A stretch of DNA of 64,000 nt from Mycobacterium sp. E2733 (GCF_001667585.1 NZ_LZJZ01000111.1:1-64000); one strand, 5' to 3'; shown: positions 34,163-43,459, numbered from the stretch's first letter. Program-made: numbers and translations. The notes: generated by a model from the sequence alone, not told the origin.

Positions 34163-34600
34163 ATGAACGATGCGGGATTGCGCACTAACAAGCGTCAGCG
34201 CGGCCACCGCGCCGTGGAATTGCATGTCGCGGCGCGCCTGGAGAACCTGGCGATGCTGCGGACGCTGGTCGGTGCGATCGGCACCTTCGAGGACCTGGAC
34301 TTCGATGCCGTGGCGGATCTGCGGCTTGCGGTCGACGAAGTGTGCACCCGGTTGATCCGCTGCGCGACCCCCGACGCGACCCTGGTCGTGGTGGTGGACC
34401 CGCAGGACGACCAGTTGGTGGTGGAGGCGTCCGCGGCCTGTGAGACCCACGACGTGGTCGCGCCCGGCAGCTTCAGCTGGCACGTGCTGACGTCCTTGGC
34501 CGATGACGTCCAGACTTTCCACGATGGTCGCGAGCCGAACCAAACCGGCAGCGTTTTCGGTATCACGCTGACGGCGCGACGGGCGGCCTCCAGCAGGTGA
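34163..34600 (+). CDS. rsbW: Anti-sigma-F factor RsbW (UsfX)
   Basis: A 145-aa GHKL-fold anti-sigma factor, the same length as M. tuberculosis UsfX. The N-box region DLRLAVDEVCTRLI and a C-terminal GSVFGITLTA strand are visible. The characteristic kinase lids are degenerate, as in UsfX, which binds SigF without being a strong kinase. GGGAGA lies 5 nt before ATG 34163. Its stop overlaps the GTG start of sigF (GTGA), ensuring stoichiometric synthesis. The longer open frame to 33851 lacks homology. Confidence 0.9.
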   Translation: MNDAGLRTNKRQRGHRAVELHVAARLENLAMLRTLVGAIGTFEDLDFDAVADLRLAVDEVCTRLIRCATPDATLVVVVDPQDDQLVVEASAACETHDVVAPGSFSWHVLTSLADDVQTFHDGREPNQTGSVFGITLTARRAASSR

Positions 34601-35385
34601 CACCACCAGCTGCCGGCGGTTCGGTCTCGCGCCCGAACGAATACGCCGATGTCCCGGAGATGTTCCGAGAGTTGGCCACCGTCGAGGCCGACTCGATGGA
34701 ATTCCAGCGCCAACGGGACAAGATCGTCGAGCGTTGTCTGCCACTGGCCGATCACATCGCCCGCCGGTTCGAGGGCCGCGGCGAACCGCGCGACGACCTC
34801 GTCCAGGTGGCGCGGGTCGGCTTGGTCAATGCGGTCGTGCGGTTCAACGTCGAGGCCGGCTCCGACTTCGTGTCCTTCGCGGTGCCCACGATCATGGGCG
34901 AGGTCCGCAGGCACTTCCGCGACAACAGCTGGTCGGTCAAGGTGCCGCGACGCCTGAAGGAGCTGCACCTGCGCCTCGGCACCGCCACCGCCGATCTGTC
35001 GCAACGGCTCGGCCGGGCGCCCACCGCGACCGAACTGGCCGCCGAACTCGATATGGACCGCGAGGAGGTCGTCGAGGGCCTGGTGGCGGGCAGCTCGTAC
35101 AACACCCTGTCCATCGACAGCGGCGGCGGCGGCGAGGAGGACGAAGCGCGCGCGATCGCCGACACCCTGGGCGACGTGGACACCGGTCTGGACCGGATCG
35201 AGGATCAGGAGTCGCTGCGCCCACTGCTGGAGGCTCTGCCTGAGCGGGAGCGAACGGTGTTGGTGCTCAGGTTTTTCGAGTCGATGACCCAGACCCAGAT
35301 CGCCGAGCGCGTCGGCATCTCGCAGATGCACGTGTCCCGGCTGCTGGCGAAGTCGCTAACGCGGCTGCGCGACCAATTGCAGTAG
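34597..35385 (+). CDS. sigF: RNA polymerase sigma factor SigF
   Basis: A 262-aa group 3 (SigF/SigB-type) sigma factor; Rv3286c is 261 aa. Region 2 (PLADHIARRFEGRGEPRDDLVQVARVGL, FAVPTIMGEVRRHFRD), region 3, and region 4 with the HTH (MTQTQIAERVGISQMHVSRLL) are all visible. It directs general stress and stationary-phase transcription in mycobacteria, held by RsbW and released by STAS anti-anti-sigma proteins. The start is GTG, overlapping the rsbW stop. Its 3' end overlaps the convergent STAS gene by 30 bp. Confidence 0.96.
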   Translation: MTPPAAGGSVSRPNEYADVPEMFRELATVEADSMEFQRQRDKIVERCLPLADHIARRFEGRGEPRDDLVQVARVGLVNAVVRFNVEAGSDFVSFAVPTIMGEVRRHFRDNSWSVKVPRRLKELHLRLGTATADLSQRLGRAPTATELAAELDMDREEVVEGLVAGSSYNTLSIDSGGGGEEDEARAIADTLGDVDTGLDRIEDQESLRPLLEALPERERTVLVLRFFESMTQTQIAERVGISQMHVSRLLAKSLTRLRDQLQ

Positions 35386-35772
35386 GGGCGGCTCTTCGCC
35401 CTCCGCCCGCAGCGATCGCAGGAGCGACTCGGCGGCCGGCGTCGTCACCGGGAGGGTGCCGTCGGGGTCGCAGAGGCGCAGCAACCGCGCCACCGCCGGG
35501 CTCGGTGCCATCGCCCAGTAGGCCTGGGCGCCCGAGCAAACCACATTGATGCGGTGAAGCGCCGAAAAGCCGGCCGTGCCAATGAATTTCAGGCCGCGCA
35601 GGTCCAGGATCACGCGCCGCGAACGACCGACGACGTGTCGGACGTAGGCCGCGAGCTGATCGGCGTTGGCGGCGTCGAGCTCACCGTCCACCGTGATCAG
35701 GGTTCCCGATGGGTCCCAGCGCGCGGTGAACTGCGCCGCCCGGCTGTGCTGCCAAGATTGGGCCACAGACAT
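35356..35772 (-). CDS. STAS-domain anti-anti-sigma-like protein
   Basis: A 138-aa single-STAS protein. The core reads TVDGELDAANADQLAAYV, then VILDLRGLKFIGTAGFSALHRI. The usual DSSG phosphorylation loop is GTAG here, a pattern I associate with mycobacterial STAS proteins such as Rv0516c-type. Start ATG 35772 has GGAG at 7 nt and is preferred over the longer frame. It is convergent with sigF and overlaps its 3' end by 30 bp. By position it is a candidate RsbV/RsfA-type antagonist of RsbW. In M. tuberculosis I recall no gene between sigF and accA3. Confidence 0.8.
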   Translation of the reverse strand: MSVAQSWQHSRAAQFTARWDPSGTLITVDGELDAANADQLAAYVRHVVGRSRRVILDLRGLKFIGTAGFSALHRINVVCSGAQAYWAMAPSPAVARLLRLCDPDGTLPVTTPAAESLLRSLRAEGEEPPLLQLVAQPR

Positions 35773-35961
35773 TACTGACTCCATCCGTAGAGCAGGATGT
35801 GCTGCGGAAGACGTCAGGCGTTCATTGAAGCGGAAAGGCAGGGAGTTCGCCTTCCCCACGCCCATCGACGTTATCCGGACGGCTGTGAACTCAACCTGAC
35901 CGGAACGCTACCCCCGCCGGACCGGGGCGACAACTGTTTCCCAGGAATATCGTCGGGCGGG

Positions 35962-37755
35962 CTATTTGATCTCGGCGAGCACCGTGCCCTGGGTGATGGC
36001 GGCGCCCGCCTCGACCGCGAGTCCGGTGATGACGCCGTCCTTGTGCGCGGTGACCGGGTTCTCCATCTTCATCGCCTCGAGAACCACGACCAGTTCGCCG
36101 ACCACGACCTGCTGCCCCTCCTCGACCGCGACCTTGACCACCGTGCCCTGCATGGGGGCGGTCACGGCGTCGCCGGAGGCGGCGGCACCGGCGTGCGCCC
36201 CGCGCTTGCGCGGCTTGGGCTTCTTGCGGATCACACCGGCCGGATCCGCGGCGCCGTTGGAAAGCGCCAGATCGCCGGGCAGCGATACCTCGAGCCGGCG
36301 GCCGCCGACCTCCACGACCACCGTCTGGCGGGGCCGGGTGTCTTCCTCGTCGAGGGGTTCGCCGGCGGTGAAGGGCTCGATGGTGTTGTTCCACTCGGTC
36401 TCGATCCAGCGGGTGTGCACCGAGAAGCTGTCGCCGTCGCCGATGAAGGCGGGATCGGACACCACGGCGCGGTGGAACGGGATGACGGTGGCCAGCCCTT
36501 CGACGTGGAATTCGTCGAGCGCGCGGCGGGAGCGGGCCAGGGCCTCTCCGCGGGTGGCGCCGTACACGATCAGCTTGGCCAGCATCGAGTCGAACTGGCC
36601 GCCGATCACCGACCCCGCCTCGACGCCGGAGTCCAGGCGGACGCCGGGGCCGCTGGGAGTGTCGTAACGGGTGACCGGGCCGGGGGCCGGCAGGAAGCCA
36701 CGTCCGGCGTCCTCGCCGTTGATGCGGAACTCGATGGCGTGGCCGCGGGGCGTGGGGTCCTCTGTGAGGTCCAGCTTTTCGCCGTTCGCGATCTTGAACT
36801 GCTGCAACACCAGGTCGATGCCCGAGGTCTCCTCGGTGACCGGGTGCTCGACCTGCAGCCGGGTGTTGACCTCCAGGAACGAGATCAGGCCGTCCTGGCC
36901 GACCAGGTATTCGACGGTGCCGGCGCCGTAGTAATGCGCCTCCTTGCAGATGCGCTTGGCCGACTCGTGGATCTCCTTGCGCTGCGCGTCGGTCAGGAAC
37001 GGTGCGGGCGCCTCCTCCACCAGCTTCTGGAAGCGGCGTTGCAGGGAGCAGTCGCGGGTGCCGGCCACGATGACGTTGCCGTGCTGGTCGGCGATCACCT
37101 GCGCCTCGACGTGGCGGGGCTTGTCCAGGTAGCGCTCGACGAAGCATTCGCCACGGCCGAAGGCGGCCACGGCTTCGCGTACCGCCGACTCGTACAGGTG
37201 CGGGATCTCTTCGATGGTGCGCGCGACTTTCATGCCGCGGCCGCCGCCACCGAAGGCCGCTTTGATGGCGATAGGGACGCCGTACTCCTTGGCGAAGGCC
37301 ACCACTTCGTCGGCGTCCTTGACCGGGTCGGGGGTGCCGGGCACCAGGGGAGCCTGGGCGCGCGCGGCGATGTGGCGGGCGGTGACCTTGTCGCCGAGGT
37401 CGCGGATCGACTGCGGGCTGGGGCCGATCCAGATCAGCCCGGCGTCGAGGACCGCCTGCGCGAAATCGGCGTTCTCCGAAAGGAAGCCGTAGCCGGGGTG
37501 GACGGCATTGGCGCCCGACTTGGCCGCCGCGTCGAGGAGCTTGCCGAAGTCCAGGTAGGACTCCGCGGAAGTCTGGCCACCCAGAGCGAACGCCTCGTCG
37601 GCGAGGCGCACGTGCGGGGCGTCGGCGTCAGGCTCGGCGTACACCGCCACGCTGGGCAGGCCCGCATCGCGGGCCGCGCGGATCACCCGGACAGCGATCT
37701 CGCCGCGGTTGGCGACAAGCACTTTGGAGATCCTCGAGCTGGCGTGACTAGCCAC
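35962..37755 (-). CDS. accA3: Acyl-CoA carboxylase biotin-carboxylase/BCCP subunit AccA3
   Basis: A 597-aa alpha subunit with biotin carboxylase (about 1-450: ATP-grasp loop AFGGGGRGMKVA, EVNTRLQVEHPVTE) and a C-terminal biotin carboxyl-carrier domain with the biotinylation site EAMKMEN. It carboxylates biotin with bicarbonate and ATP for acetyl-, propionyl- and long-chain acyl-CoA carboxylases that feed fatty and mycolic acid synthesis. The start is GTG 37755 with GGAGG 7 nt upstream. It works with AccD5 and AccE5, encoded a few genes away on the same strand. Confidence 0.96.
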   Translation of the reverse strand: MASHASSRISKVLVANRGEIAVRVIRAARDAGLPSVAVYAEPDADAPHVRLADEAFALGGQTSAESYLDFGKLLDAAAKSGANAVHPGYGFLSENADFAQAVLDAGLIWIGPSPQSIRDLGDKVTARHIAARAQAPLVPGTPDPVKDADEVVAFAKEYGVPIAIKAAFGGGGRGMKVARTIEEIPHLYESAVREAVAAFGRGECFVERYLDKPRHVEAQVIADQHGNVIVAGTRDCSLQRRFQKLVEEAPAPFLTDAQRKEIHESAKRICKEAHYYGAGTVEYLVGQDGLISFLEVNTRLQVEHPVTEETSGIDLVLQQFKIANGEKLDLTEDPTPRGHAIEFRINGEDAGRGFLPAPGPVTRYDTPSGPGVRLDSGVEAGSVIGGQFDSMLAKLIVYGATRGEALARSRRALDEFHVEGLATVIPFHRAVVSDPAFIGDGDSFSVHTRWIETEWNNTIEPFTAGEPLDEEDTRPRQTVVVEVGGRRLEVSLPGDLALSNGAADPAGVIRKKPKPRKRGAHAGAAASGDAVTAPMQGTVVKVAVEEGQQVVVGELVVVLEAMKMENPVTAHKDGVITGLAVEAGAAITQGTVLAEIK

Positions 37756-37863
37756 TGCGCCTCCTGTTTGGCAGATCTGAAGCGGACGTGTTTCCGCGGT
37801 GGGCTTCTTTAAGAGAGTTTCTTACAACTCCAGGGAAGTCTAAGCGCCGCGCCGTCACGCCGA

Positions 37864-38301
37864 TCAGGCGGTGCCGGAATTTTGGGCTGACTCGCGCAGC
37901 CGCCGCTTGATGCGGGCAAGCATCGCCGACATGCCGCGCAACCGCAGCGGGCTGATCAGCGCGGCCAACCCCAGGTCGGTGTAAAAGTCCTCGGGCACCG
38001 CCAGGATGTCGGCCGCGGGTTGCTCGTCGAGACCGGCGGCCAGGATCGACGCGAACCCGCGGGTGGTCGGCGCCTCGGCGGGGGCGCTGAAGTGCAAGCG
38101 CACCCGGTTCGGGTCGCTGGCATCGACGTGGAGGAAGAGCGGGGTCTGGCATTCCGGCACCGGCTCCATGCCCTGCTCCTCCAGCTCGGGAGGCAGGTCT
38201 GGGAGGTCGTTGGCGAATTCCAGCAGCAGCGTCAGCTTGTCCTGGCCCTGGACTTCGGCGAAGTCGGAGACCACCTCGGCCAACGGTGCGGGCAGGGTCA
38301 T
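37864..38301 (-). CDS. SufE-like sulfur acceptor protein
   Basis: A 145-aa SufE-family protein (Rv3284 equivalent). The conserved cysteine that accepts persulfide is in PECQTPLF, and GFASILAAGL and LSPLRLRGMSAML follow as in the family. SufE proteins take sulfane sulfur from a cysteine desulfurase. The start overlaps the stop of the sseA sulfurtransferase gene (ATGA), which fits a sulfur-transfer pair. Confidence 0.9.
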   Translation of the reverse strand: MTLPAPLAEVVSDFAEVQGQDKLTLLLEFANDLPDLPPELEEQGMEPVPECQTPLFLHVDASDPNRVRLHFSAPAEAPTTRGFASILAAGLDEQPAADILAVPEDFYTDLGLAALISPLRLRGMSAMLARIKRRLRESAQNSGTA

Positions 38302-39191
38302 CGGACCGGAACGGCCCCCGGCTCTTCACCGGCGACGATCGGCGTGCGCACGGTGTTGCCCCACTCGGTCCACGATCCGTCGTAGTTGCGCACCCCCGGC
38401 TTGCCCAGCAGATACGTGAGCACGAACCAGGTGTGGCTGGACCGCTCGCCGATACGGCAGTAGACGACGGTCTTGTCCTCGGGGTCGATGAAGTCGTAGA
38501 GCTCCTCGAGTTCCTCGCGGCTGCGGAATCGCCCGCTCTCGTCGACCGCCTTGCCCCACGGGATGGACCGGGCGGTGGGGATGTGGCCGCCGCGCAGCAC
38601 GCCTTCCTCGGGGTAGTCCGGCATGTGGGTGCGCTTGCCGGTGTACTCGTCCGGCGAGCGCACGTCGATCAGCGGCTGGCTGCCCAGGATGGCCAGGACG
38701 TCGTCCTTGTACGCCCGGATGGGTTCGTCGTTGCGGGTGACGACGGGGTAGCCGGTGGAGGTCTCGGTGGGGACCTCCAGGGTGGTCTCCCGGCGCTCGG
38801 CCAGCCACAGGTCGCGCCCGCCGTTGAGCAGGCGCACGTCGGGGTGGCCGAACAGTGTGAAGACCCACAGCGCGTAGGCGGCCCACCAGTTGCTCTTGTC
38901 GCCGTAGATCACCACGGTGTCGTCACGCGAGATGCCTTTGCGGTCCATCAATTCGGCGAACTGCGCTCCGTTGATGTAGTCGCGGACCGTCGGGTCGTTG
39001 AGGTCGGTGTGCCAGTCGATCTTGACCGCGCCGGGGATGTGGCCGACGTCGTAGAGCAAGACGTCCTCGTCGGATTCGACGATCACCAGGCCGGGGGTGC
39101 CCTGATGGGCGGAGAGCCAGTCGGCGGTGACCAGTCGTTCGGGGTGGGCGTAGGCCGTCAGAGTCGGGCTTGGATCGGGGGGTAATGCCAC
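38298..39191 (-). CDS. sseA: Thiosulfate sulfurtransferase (rhodanese) SseA
   Basis: A 297-aa protein with two rhodanese domains; the active loop of the second is CRIGER (VVYCRIGERSSH). Domain 1 (VESDEDVLLYDVGHIPGA) is inactive. Start GTG 39191 (GCA-TTA-CCC) gives exactly the length of M. tuberculosis SseA (Rv3283, 297 aa); the frame continues 24 codons further without homology. It transfers sulfane sulfur to thiophilic acceptors and is coupled to the SufE-like gene. Confidence 0.93.
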   Translation of the reverse strand: MALPPDPSPTLTAYAHPERLVTADWLSAHQGTPGLVIVESDEDVLLYDVGHIPGAVKIDWHTDLNDPTVRDYINGAQFAELMDRKGISRDDTVVIYGDKSNWWAAYALWVFTLFGHPDVRLLNGGRDLWLAERRETTLEVPTETSTGYPVVTRNDEPIRAYKDDVLAILGSQPLIDVRSPDEYTGKRTHMPDYPEEGVLRGGHIPTARSIPWGKAVDESGRFRSREELEELYDFIDPEDKTVVYCRIGERSSHTWFVLTYLLGKPGVRNYDGSWTEWGNTVRTPIVAGEEPGAVPVR

Positions 39192-39303
39192 GCCACCGAG
39201 CCTACCGCCAGGGCTCACCGCCTCACCTGGGGCCGCACCGCCGCCGTCGGCCTGCCGCGCCACATAAACGTCCGTGACGACACGCGGGGCGGGTCGCAGA
39301 GGA

Positions 39304-39954
39304 TTATGTCTCGCGGACGGCCCGGTTTGTCGCCCACAGCGCGGTCACCGAAAGCCCCGCCCGCTGCAACATGGACCGCAGCAGCGGCAGGCTCACACCG
39401 ATCACGTTCGACGGGTCGCCGTCGATCCCGTCGACGAACCAGCCGCCCAGCCCGTCGAGGGTGAACCCGCCGGCGACGTGCAGCGGCTCGCCGCTGGCGA
39501 CGTAACCCCGCAGATCCGCCTCCGCGGGTACGGCGAAACGCACTGTGGTGCAAGCGGATTCGACTTCGCGATGGGCGATCGCGCCGTTCCGCAGCCGCAG
39601 CAGGCAGTGCCCGGTGTGCAGCCGGCCCGACCGGCCACCCATGCGGTGCCACTGGGCCATCGCCTCGTCGGCGGAACCGGGCTTGCCGCACAGCCCGCCG
39701 TTCAGGTAGAGCATCGAATCACAGCCGAGGACAATGCAATCGGCGGCGACGGCGCCGTCCAGCTCGCCCGCCACCCGTTCCGCCTTGGCCGCCGCCAGCG
39801 CACCCACCACCTCGGCGGGCGCGGCGTCGGGCCCCAGCTCGGCGACGACGGCGTCTTCGTCCACGCCGGAGACCACGACCAGCGGATCGACGCCGGCCTG
39901 GCGCAGCACCTGCAGGCGGCCGGCCGAGGCCGACCCGAGGACCAGGCGGGTCAA
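39304..39954 (-). CDS. maf: Maf-type nucleotide pyrophosphatase
   Basis: A 216-aa Maf protein: LVLGSASAGRLQVLRQAG at the N-terminus, the catalytic DSMLYLNGGLCGKP segment, WHRMGGRSGRLHTGHCLL, and DGIDGDPSNVIGVSLPLL. Maf proteins hydrolyse non-canonical or modified NTPs. The start is TTG 39954, overlapping the accE5 stop by 4 bp, so it is translationally coupled to accE5. Confidence 0.93.
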   Translation of the reverse strand: MTRLVLGSASAGRLQVLRQAGVDPLVVVSGVDEDAVVAELGPDAAPAEVVGALAAAKAERVAGELDGAVAADCIVLGCDSMLYLNGGLCGKPGSADEAMAQWHRMGGRSGRLHTGHCLLRLRNGAIAHREVESACTTVRFAVPAEADLRGYVASGEPLHVAGGFTLDGLGGWFVDGIDGDPSNVIGVSLPLLRSMLQRAGLSVTALWATNRAVRET

Positions 39955-40187
39955 TGCCTCATGTGCGTCATTTGCTGCATGGTGAGCCGCTGGTAGTTGG
40001 ACATCGCGAACCGCAGCCGGTCCACCGGCAGGCCCCAGCGGGTCGGCTCGGGCTCGGTGGGCTCGGGGACGCCGCCCCCGACGACCCCCAGCGCCGCGAC
40101 CAGTGCGGCCAGCTCCTGGTCGGTCGGGTGCCCCTGGAGGATGTGGATGTGCGGTTCGTGCTCGTGCTGAGTCATCTCGTCACTCAC
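39951..40187 (-). CDS. accE5: AccE5 epsilon subunit of acyl-CoA carboxylase
   Basis: A 78-aa protein with the epsilon-subunit pattern: a short His/Glu-rich N-terminus (QHEHEPHIHILQGHPT), a helix (DQELAALVAALGV), and a C-terminal WGLPVDRLRF segment. In M. tuberculosis AccE5 (Rv3281) is much longer because of an N-terminal repeat extension; this copy is the short core. It stabilises the AccA3-AccD5 complex. The start is GTG, overlapping the accD5 stop (GTGA). Confidence 0.9.
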   Translation of the reverse strand: MSDEMTQHEHEPHIHILQGHPTDQELAALVAALGVVGGGVPEPTEPEPTRWGLPVDRLRFAMSNYQRLTMQQMTHMRH

Positions 40188-41824
40188 AGCGGGATGTTCC
40201 CGTGCTTCTTCGGGGGCAGGTGCGCGATCTTGCGTTCCAGCAGCCGCAGCGCGGTGCCGATGTAGCCGCGGGTGTGCGACGGCGGGATCACCGCGTCGAC
40301 GTAGCCCCGCTCGGCCGCGACGTACGGGTTGACCAACGTGTCCTCGTACTCCTGCTGCAGCTGCAGGCGCAGCTCGTCGACGTCCTTGCCCTCCTTGGCC
40401 GCCTCGGCCAGCTGCTTGCGGTAGACGAAGCCGACGGCCCCGGAGGCGCCCATCACCGCGATCTGCGCGGTCGGCCAGGCGATGTTCACGTCGCAGCCCA
40501 TGTCCTTGGAGCCCATGACGCAGTACGCGCCGCCGTAGGCCTTGCGGGTGATCACGGTGATCTTCGGAACGGTGGCCTCGCCGTAGGCGTACAACAGCTT
40601 GGCGCCGCGCCGGATGATGCCGTTGTATTCCTGGCCGGTACCCGGCAGGAAGCCGGGGACGTCCACCAGCATGATGATCGGGATGTTGAAGCAGTCGCAG
40701 GTTCGCACGAACCGCGCGGCCTTCTCCGAGGCGTTGATGTCCAGGCAGCCGGCGAACTGCGTCGGCTGGTTGGCCACGATCCCGACCGGCCGGCCCTCGA
40801 TGCGGCCGAACCCGACGACGATGTTGGTGGCATAGCCGTTCTGGATCTCCAGGAACTCGTCGTCGTCGAGGATCCGGGTGATCACCTCGTGCATGTCGTA
40901 CGGCTGGTTGGCCGAGTCCGGGATCAGCGTGTCCAGTTCGAGGTCCTCCTCGGTGAGGTTGTCCTCGATGGCTCCCTCGGGGACGGGCTCGGCGTAGCGC
41001 GGCGCGTCGGTGGCGTTGTTGGGCGGCAGGTAGCTGAGCAGGTCGCGCACCCAGTCGAAGGCGTCCTGCTCGCCCGAGGCGACGTAGTGCAGGGTGCCCG
41101 ACTTGGCCATGTGGGTGTGGGCGCCGCCGAGTTCCTCCATCGTGACGTCCTCGCCCGTGACGGTCTTGATGACGTCCGGGCCGGTGATGAACATCTGGCT
41201 GGTCTGGTCGACCATCACCACGAAGTCGGTCAGGGCGGGGGAGTAGACGTGCCCACCGGCCGCGGCGCCCATGATGAGCGAGATCTGCGGGATCACGCCG
41301 GAGGCCAGGATGTTGTTCCGGAAGATCTTGCTGTACAGGCCGAGCGAGACGACGCCCTCCTGGATGCGGGCGCCGGCGCCGTCGTTGATGCCGATCAGCG
41401 GGCGGCCGGTCTTGATCGCCAGTTCCTGGACCTTGACGATCTTCTCGCCGTACACCTCGCCGAGGCTGCCGCCGAACACCGTGGCGTCCTGGCTGAAGAT
41501 GCAGACGTCGCGCCCGTCGATGGTGCCGTAGCCGGTGATCACGCCGTCGCCGAGCGGACGGTTGTTCTCCAGGCCGAAGTTCTTGCTGCGGTGCCGCGCC
41601 AGCGCGTCGAGTTCGACGAACGAGTCCTCGTCGAGCAGGGCCAGGATGCGCTCCCGGGCGGTCAGCTTGCCCTTGGCGTGCACCTTGTCGACGGCCTCTT
41701 CACCCACGGGGTGCAGCGACTCTTCCCGGCGCTTGTGCAGCTCGGCCAGCTTGCCTGCGGTGGTGTGGATGTCGATGGTGTGTTCGGCGGCCGGCTCCGC
41801 GGTGTGGTCGGTAACGCTTGTCAT
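40184..41824 (-). CDS. accD5: Propionyl-CoA carboxylase carboxyltransferase AccD5
   Basis: A 546-aa carboxyltransferase beta subunit (Rv3280 is 548 aa). Oxyanion-hole glycines lie in INDGAGARIQEGV and in the C-terminal half near ITRKAYGGAYCVMGSKDMG. It moves CO2 from biotin-AccA3 to propionyl-CoA (and acetyl-CoA), making methylmalonyl-CoA for multimethyl-branched lipids. Order on the minus strand is accD5-accE5-maf-sseA-sufE-like-accA3. It is divergent from the KstD-like gene 35 bp away. Confidence 0.96.
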   Translation of the reverse strand: MTSVTDHTAEPAAEHTIDIHTTAGKLAELHKRREESLHPVGEEAVDKVHAKGKLTARERILALLDEDSFVELDALARHRSKNFGLENNRPLGDGVITGYGTIDGRDVCIFSQDATVFGGSLGEVYGEKIVKVQELAIKTGRPLIGINDGAGARIQEGVVSLGLYSKIFRNNILASGVIPQISLIMGAAAGGHVYSPALTDFVVMVDQTSQMFITGPDVIKTVTGEDVTMEELGGAHTHMAKSGTLHYVASGEQDAFDWVRDLLSYLPPNNATDAPRYAEPVPEGAIEDNLTEEDLELDTLIPDSANQPYDMHEVITRILDDDEFLEIQNGYATNIVVGFGRIEGRPVGIVANQPTQFAGCLDINASEKAARFVRTCDCFNIPIIMLVDVPGFLPGTGQEYNGIIRRGAKLLYAYGEATVPKITVITRKAYGGAYCVMGSKDMGCDVNIAWPTAQIAVMGASGAVGFVYRKQLAEAAKEGKDVDELRLQLQQEYEDTLVNPYVAAERGYVDAVIPPSHTRGYIGTALRLLERKIAHLPPKKHGNIPL

Positions 41825-41859
41825 GGGAATCGAGCTTAGCGGCGAGCTAGTCTCCGCTG

Positions 41860-43449
41860 ATGGACTGGGCGACCGAATGCGATGTGCTCGTTGCAGGGTC
41901 GGGCGGCGGCGGCGTCACCGGCGCCTACACCGCGGCGCGCGAGGGCCTGGACGTCCTCCTGGTGGAGGCGACGTCGAAATTCGGTGGCACCACCGCCTAC
42001 TCCGGTGGGGGCGGCGTCTGGTTCCCGTGCAATCCCGTGCTGGTCCGGGCCGGCCCCCCGGGCGCCTTCAACGACACCATCGAGGACGCGCTCACCTATT
42101 ACCACGCCGTCGTCGGCGACCGCACGCCCCGTGAACTGCAGGAAACCTACGTCCGCGGTGGTGCGGGGCTGATCGAGTACCTGGAGGCCGACCCCCTGCT
42201 GAAGTTCGTGCCGTTGCCCTGGCCGGACTACTACGGCAAGGCGCCGAAGGCGCGGCTGGACGGCCAGCGCCACATCGCCGCGAAGCCCTGGAAGGTGGCC
42301 GCCGCCCCCGAGCTGCGCGAGGTGATCCGCGGGCCGCTGGACACCGACCGGCTCGGCGCGGAACCGCCCTCCGACTACTACCTCGGGGGACGCGCGCTGA
42401 TCGCGCGGTTCCTCAAGGCGGTTGAGCAGTACCCGACGGCGTCGCTGCAGCGGGACACCGCCCTGGTCGAGTTGGTGATGTCCGACGGGGCCGTGACGGG
42501 CGCGATCGTCGACAGCGGCGGTGAGCGCCGCGCCATCCGCACCCGGCTGGGGGTGCTGCTCGCCGCCGGCGGCTTCGAGAACAACGAGGAGTTGCGGCGC
42601 AAATACGGGGTGCCGGGCGACGCACGAGACACCATGGGCGGCCCGGGAAGTCGCGGCCTGGCGCTGCAGGCCGGCATCGCCGCGGGCGCCGACACCGACC
42701 TGTTGGACCAGGCGTGGTGGTCGCCCGGCATGACGCATCCCGACGGCCGCTCGGCGTTCGCGCTGTGGTTCACCGGCGGCATCTTCGTCAACCAGGACGG
42801 CAACCGGTTCGTCAACGAGTCCCGGGCCTACGACCGGGCCGGTCGCGAGATCATCGCGCAACTGCAGGACGGGTCAATCACGCTGCCGTACTGGATGATC
42901 TACGACGACTCCGAGGGCGAGGTGCCGCCGGTGAAGGCGGCCAACGTCTCCATCGTCGAGACGGAGAAGTACGTCGCCGCCGGCCTGTGGCACTCCGCGG
43001 ACACTCTGGAGGAGTTGGCCGACAAGATCGGTGTCCCGGGTAGGCAGCTGGCGGCGACGGTGGCCCGGTTCAACGGTTTTGCCGCGTCGGGCGTCGACGA
43101 GGACTTCGGGCGGGGCGACGAGGCGTTCGACCGCGCGTTCTCCGGGGGCGCCTCGCCGCTGGTGCCCATCGATCGTCCGCCGTATCACGCCGCGGCTTTC
43201 GGCATTTCGGATCTGGGCACCAAGGGCGGCCTGCGCACCGACACCGCCGCCAGGGTGCTCGACACGTCCGGCAACCCCATCCCCGGTCTGTACGCCGCCG
43301 GCAACACGATGGCCGCGCCCAGCGGCACGGCGTATCCCGGCGGCGGTAACCCGATCGGAACCAGCATGCTGTTCAGCCACCTGGCCGCCTTAGACATGCG
43401 AGACATGCGAGACATGCGGGCACGGGCCACCGGCGCCGCTGAGTTCTAG
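41860..43449 (+). CDS. FAD-dependent 3-ketosteroid-dehydrogenase-like protein
   Basis: A 529-aa flavoprotein of the fumarate reductase / KstD family. The dinucleotide-binding motif is VLVAGSGGGGVTGAYTA; KFGGTTAYSGGGGVWFPCNP and the C-terminal YAAGNTMAAPSGTAYPGGGNPIGTS region (read in parts) are typical of ketosteroid delta-1-dehydrogenase relatives. It could oxidise a steroid or another cyclic ketone; I cannot name the substrate. The tail carries a DMRDMRDMRA repeat. No gene of this type sits between accD5 and birA in the M. tuberculosis order as I recall it, so this looks like an insertion. It is followed 10 bp later by birA. Confidence 0.85.
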   Translation: MDWATECDVLVAGSGGGGVTGAYTAAREGLDVLLVEATSKFGGTTAYSGGGGVWFPCNPVLVRAGPPGAFNDTIEDALTYYHAVVGDRTPRELQETYVRGGAGLIEYLEADPLLKFVPLPWPDYYGKAPKARLDGQRHIAAKPWKVAAAPELREVIRGPLDTDRLGAEPPSDYYLGGRALIARFLKAVEQYPTASLQRDTALVELVMSDGAVTGAIVDSGGERRAIRTRLGVLLAAGGFENNEELRRKYGVPGDARDTMGGPGSRGLALQAGIAAGADTDLLDQAWWSPGMTHPDGRSAFALWFTGGIFVNQDGNRFVNESRAYDRAGREIIAQLQDGSITLPYWMIYDDSEGEVPPVKAANVSIVETEKYVAAGLWHSADTLEELADKIGVPGRQLAATVARFNGFAASGVDEDFGRGDEAFDRAFSGGASPLVPIDRPPYHAAAFGISDLGTKGGLRTDTAARVLDTSGNPIPGLYAAGNTMAAPSGTAYPGGGNPIGTSMLFSHLAALDMRDMRDMRARATGAAEF

Positions 43450-43459
43450 GCTGGGTCCA

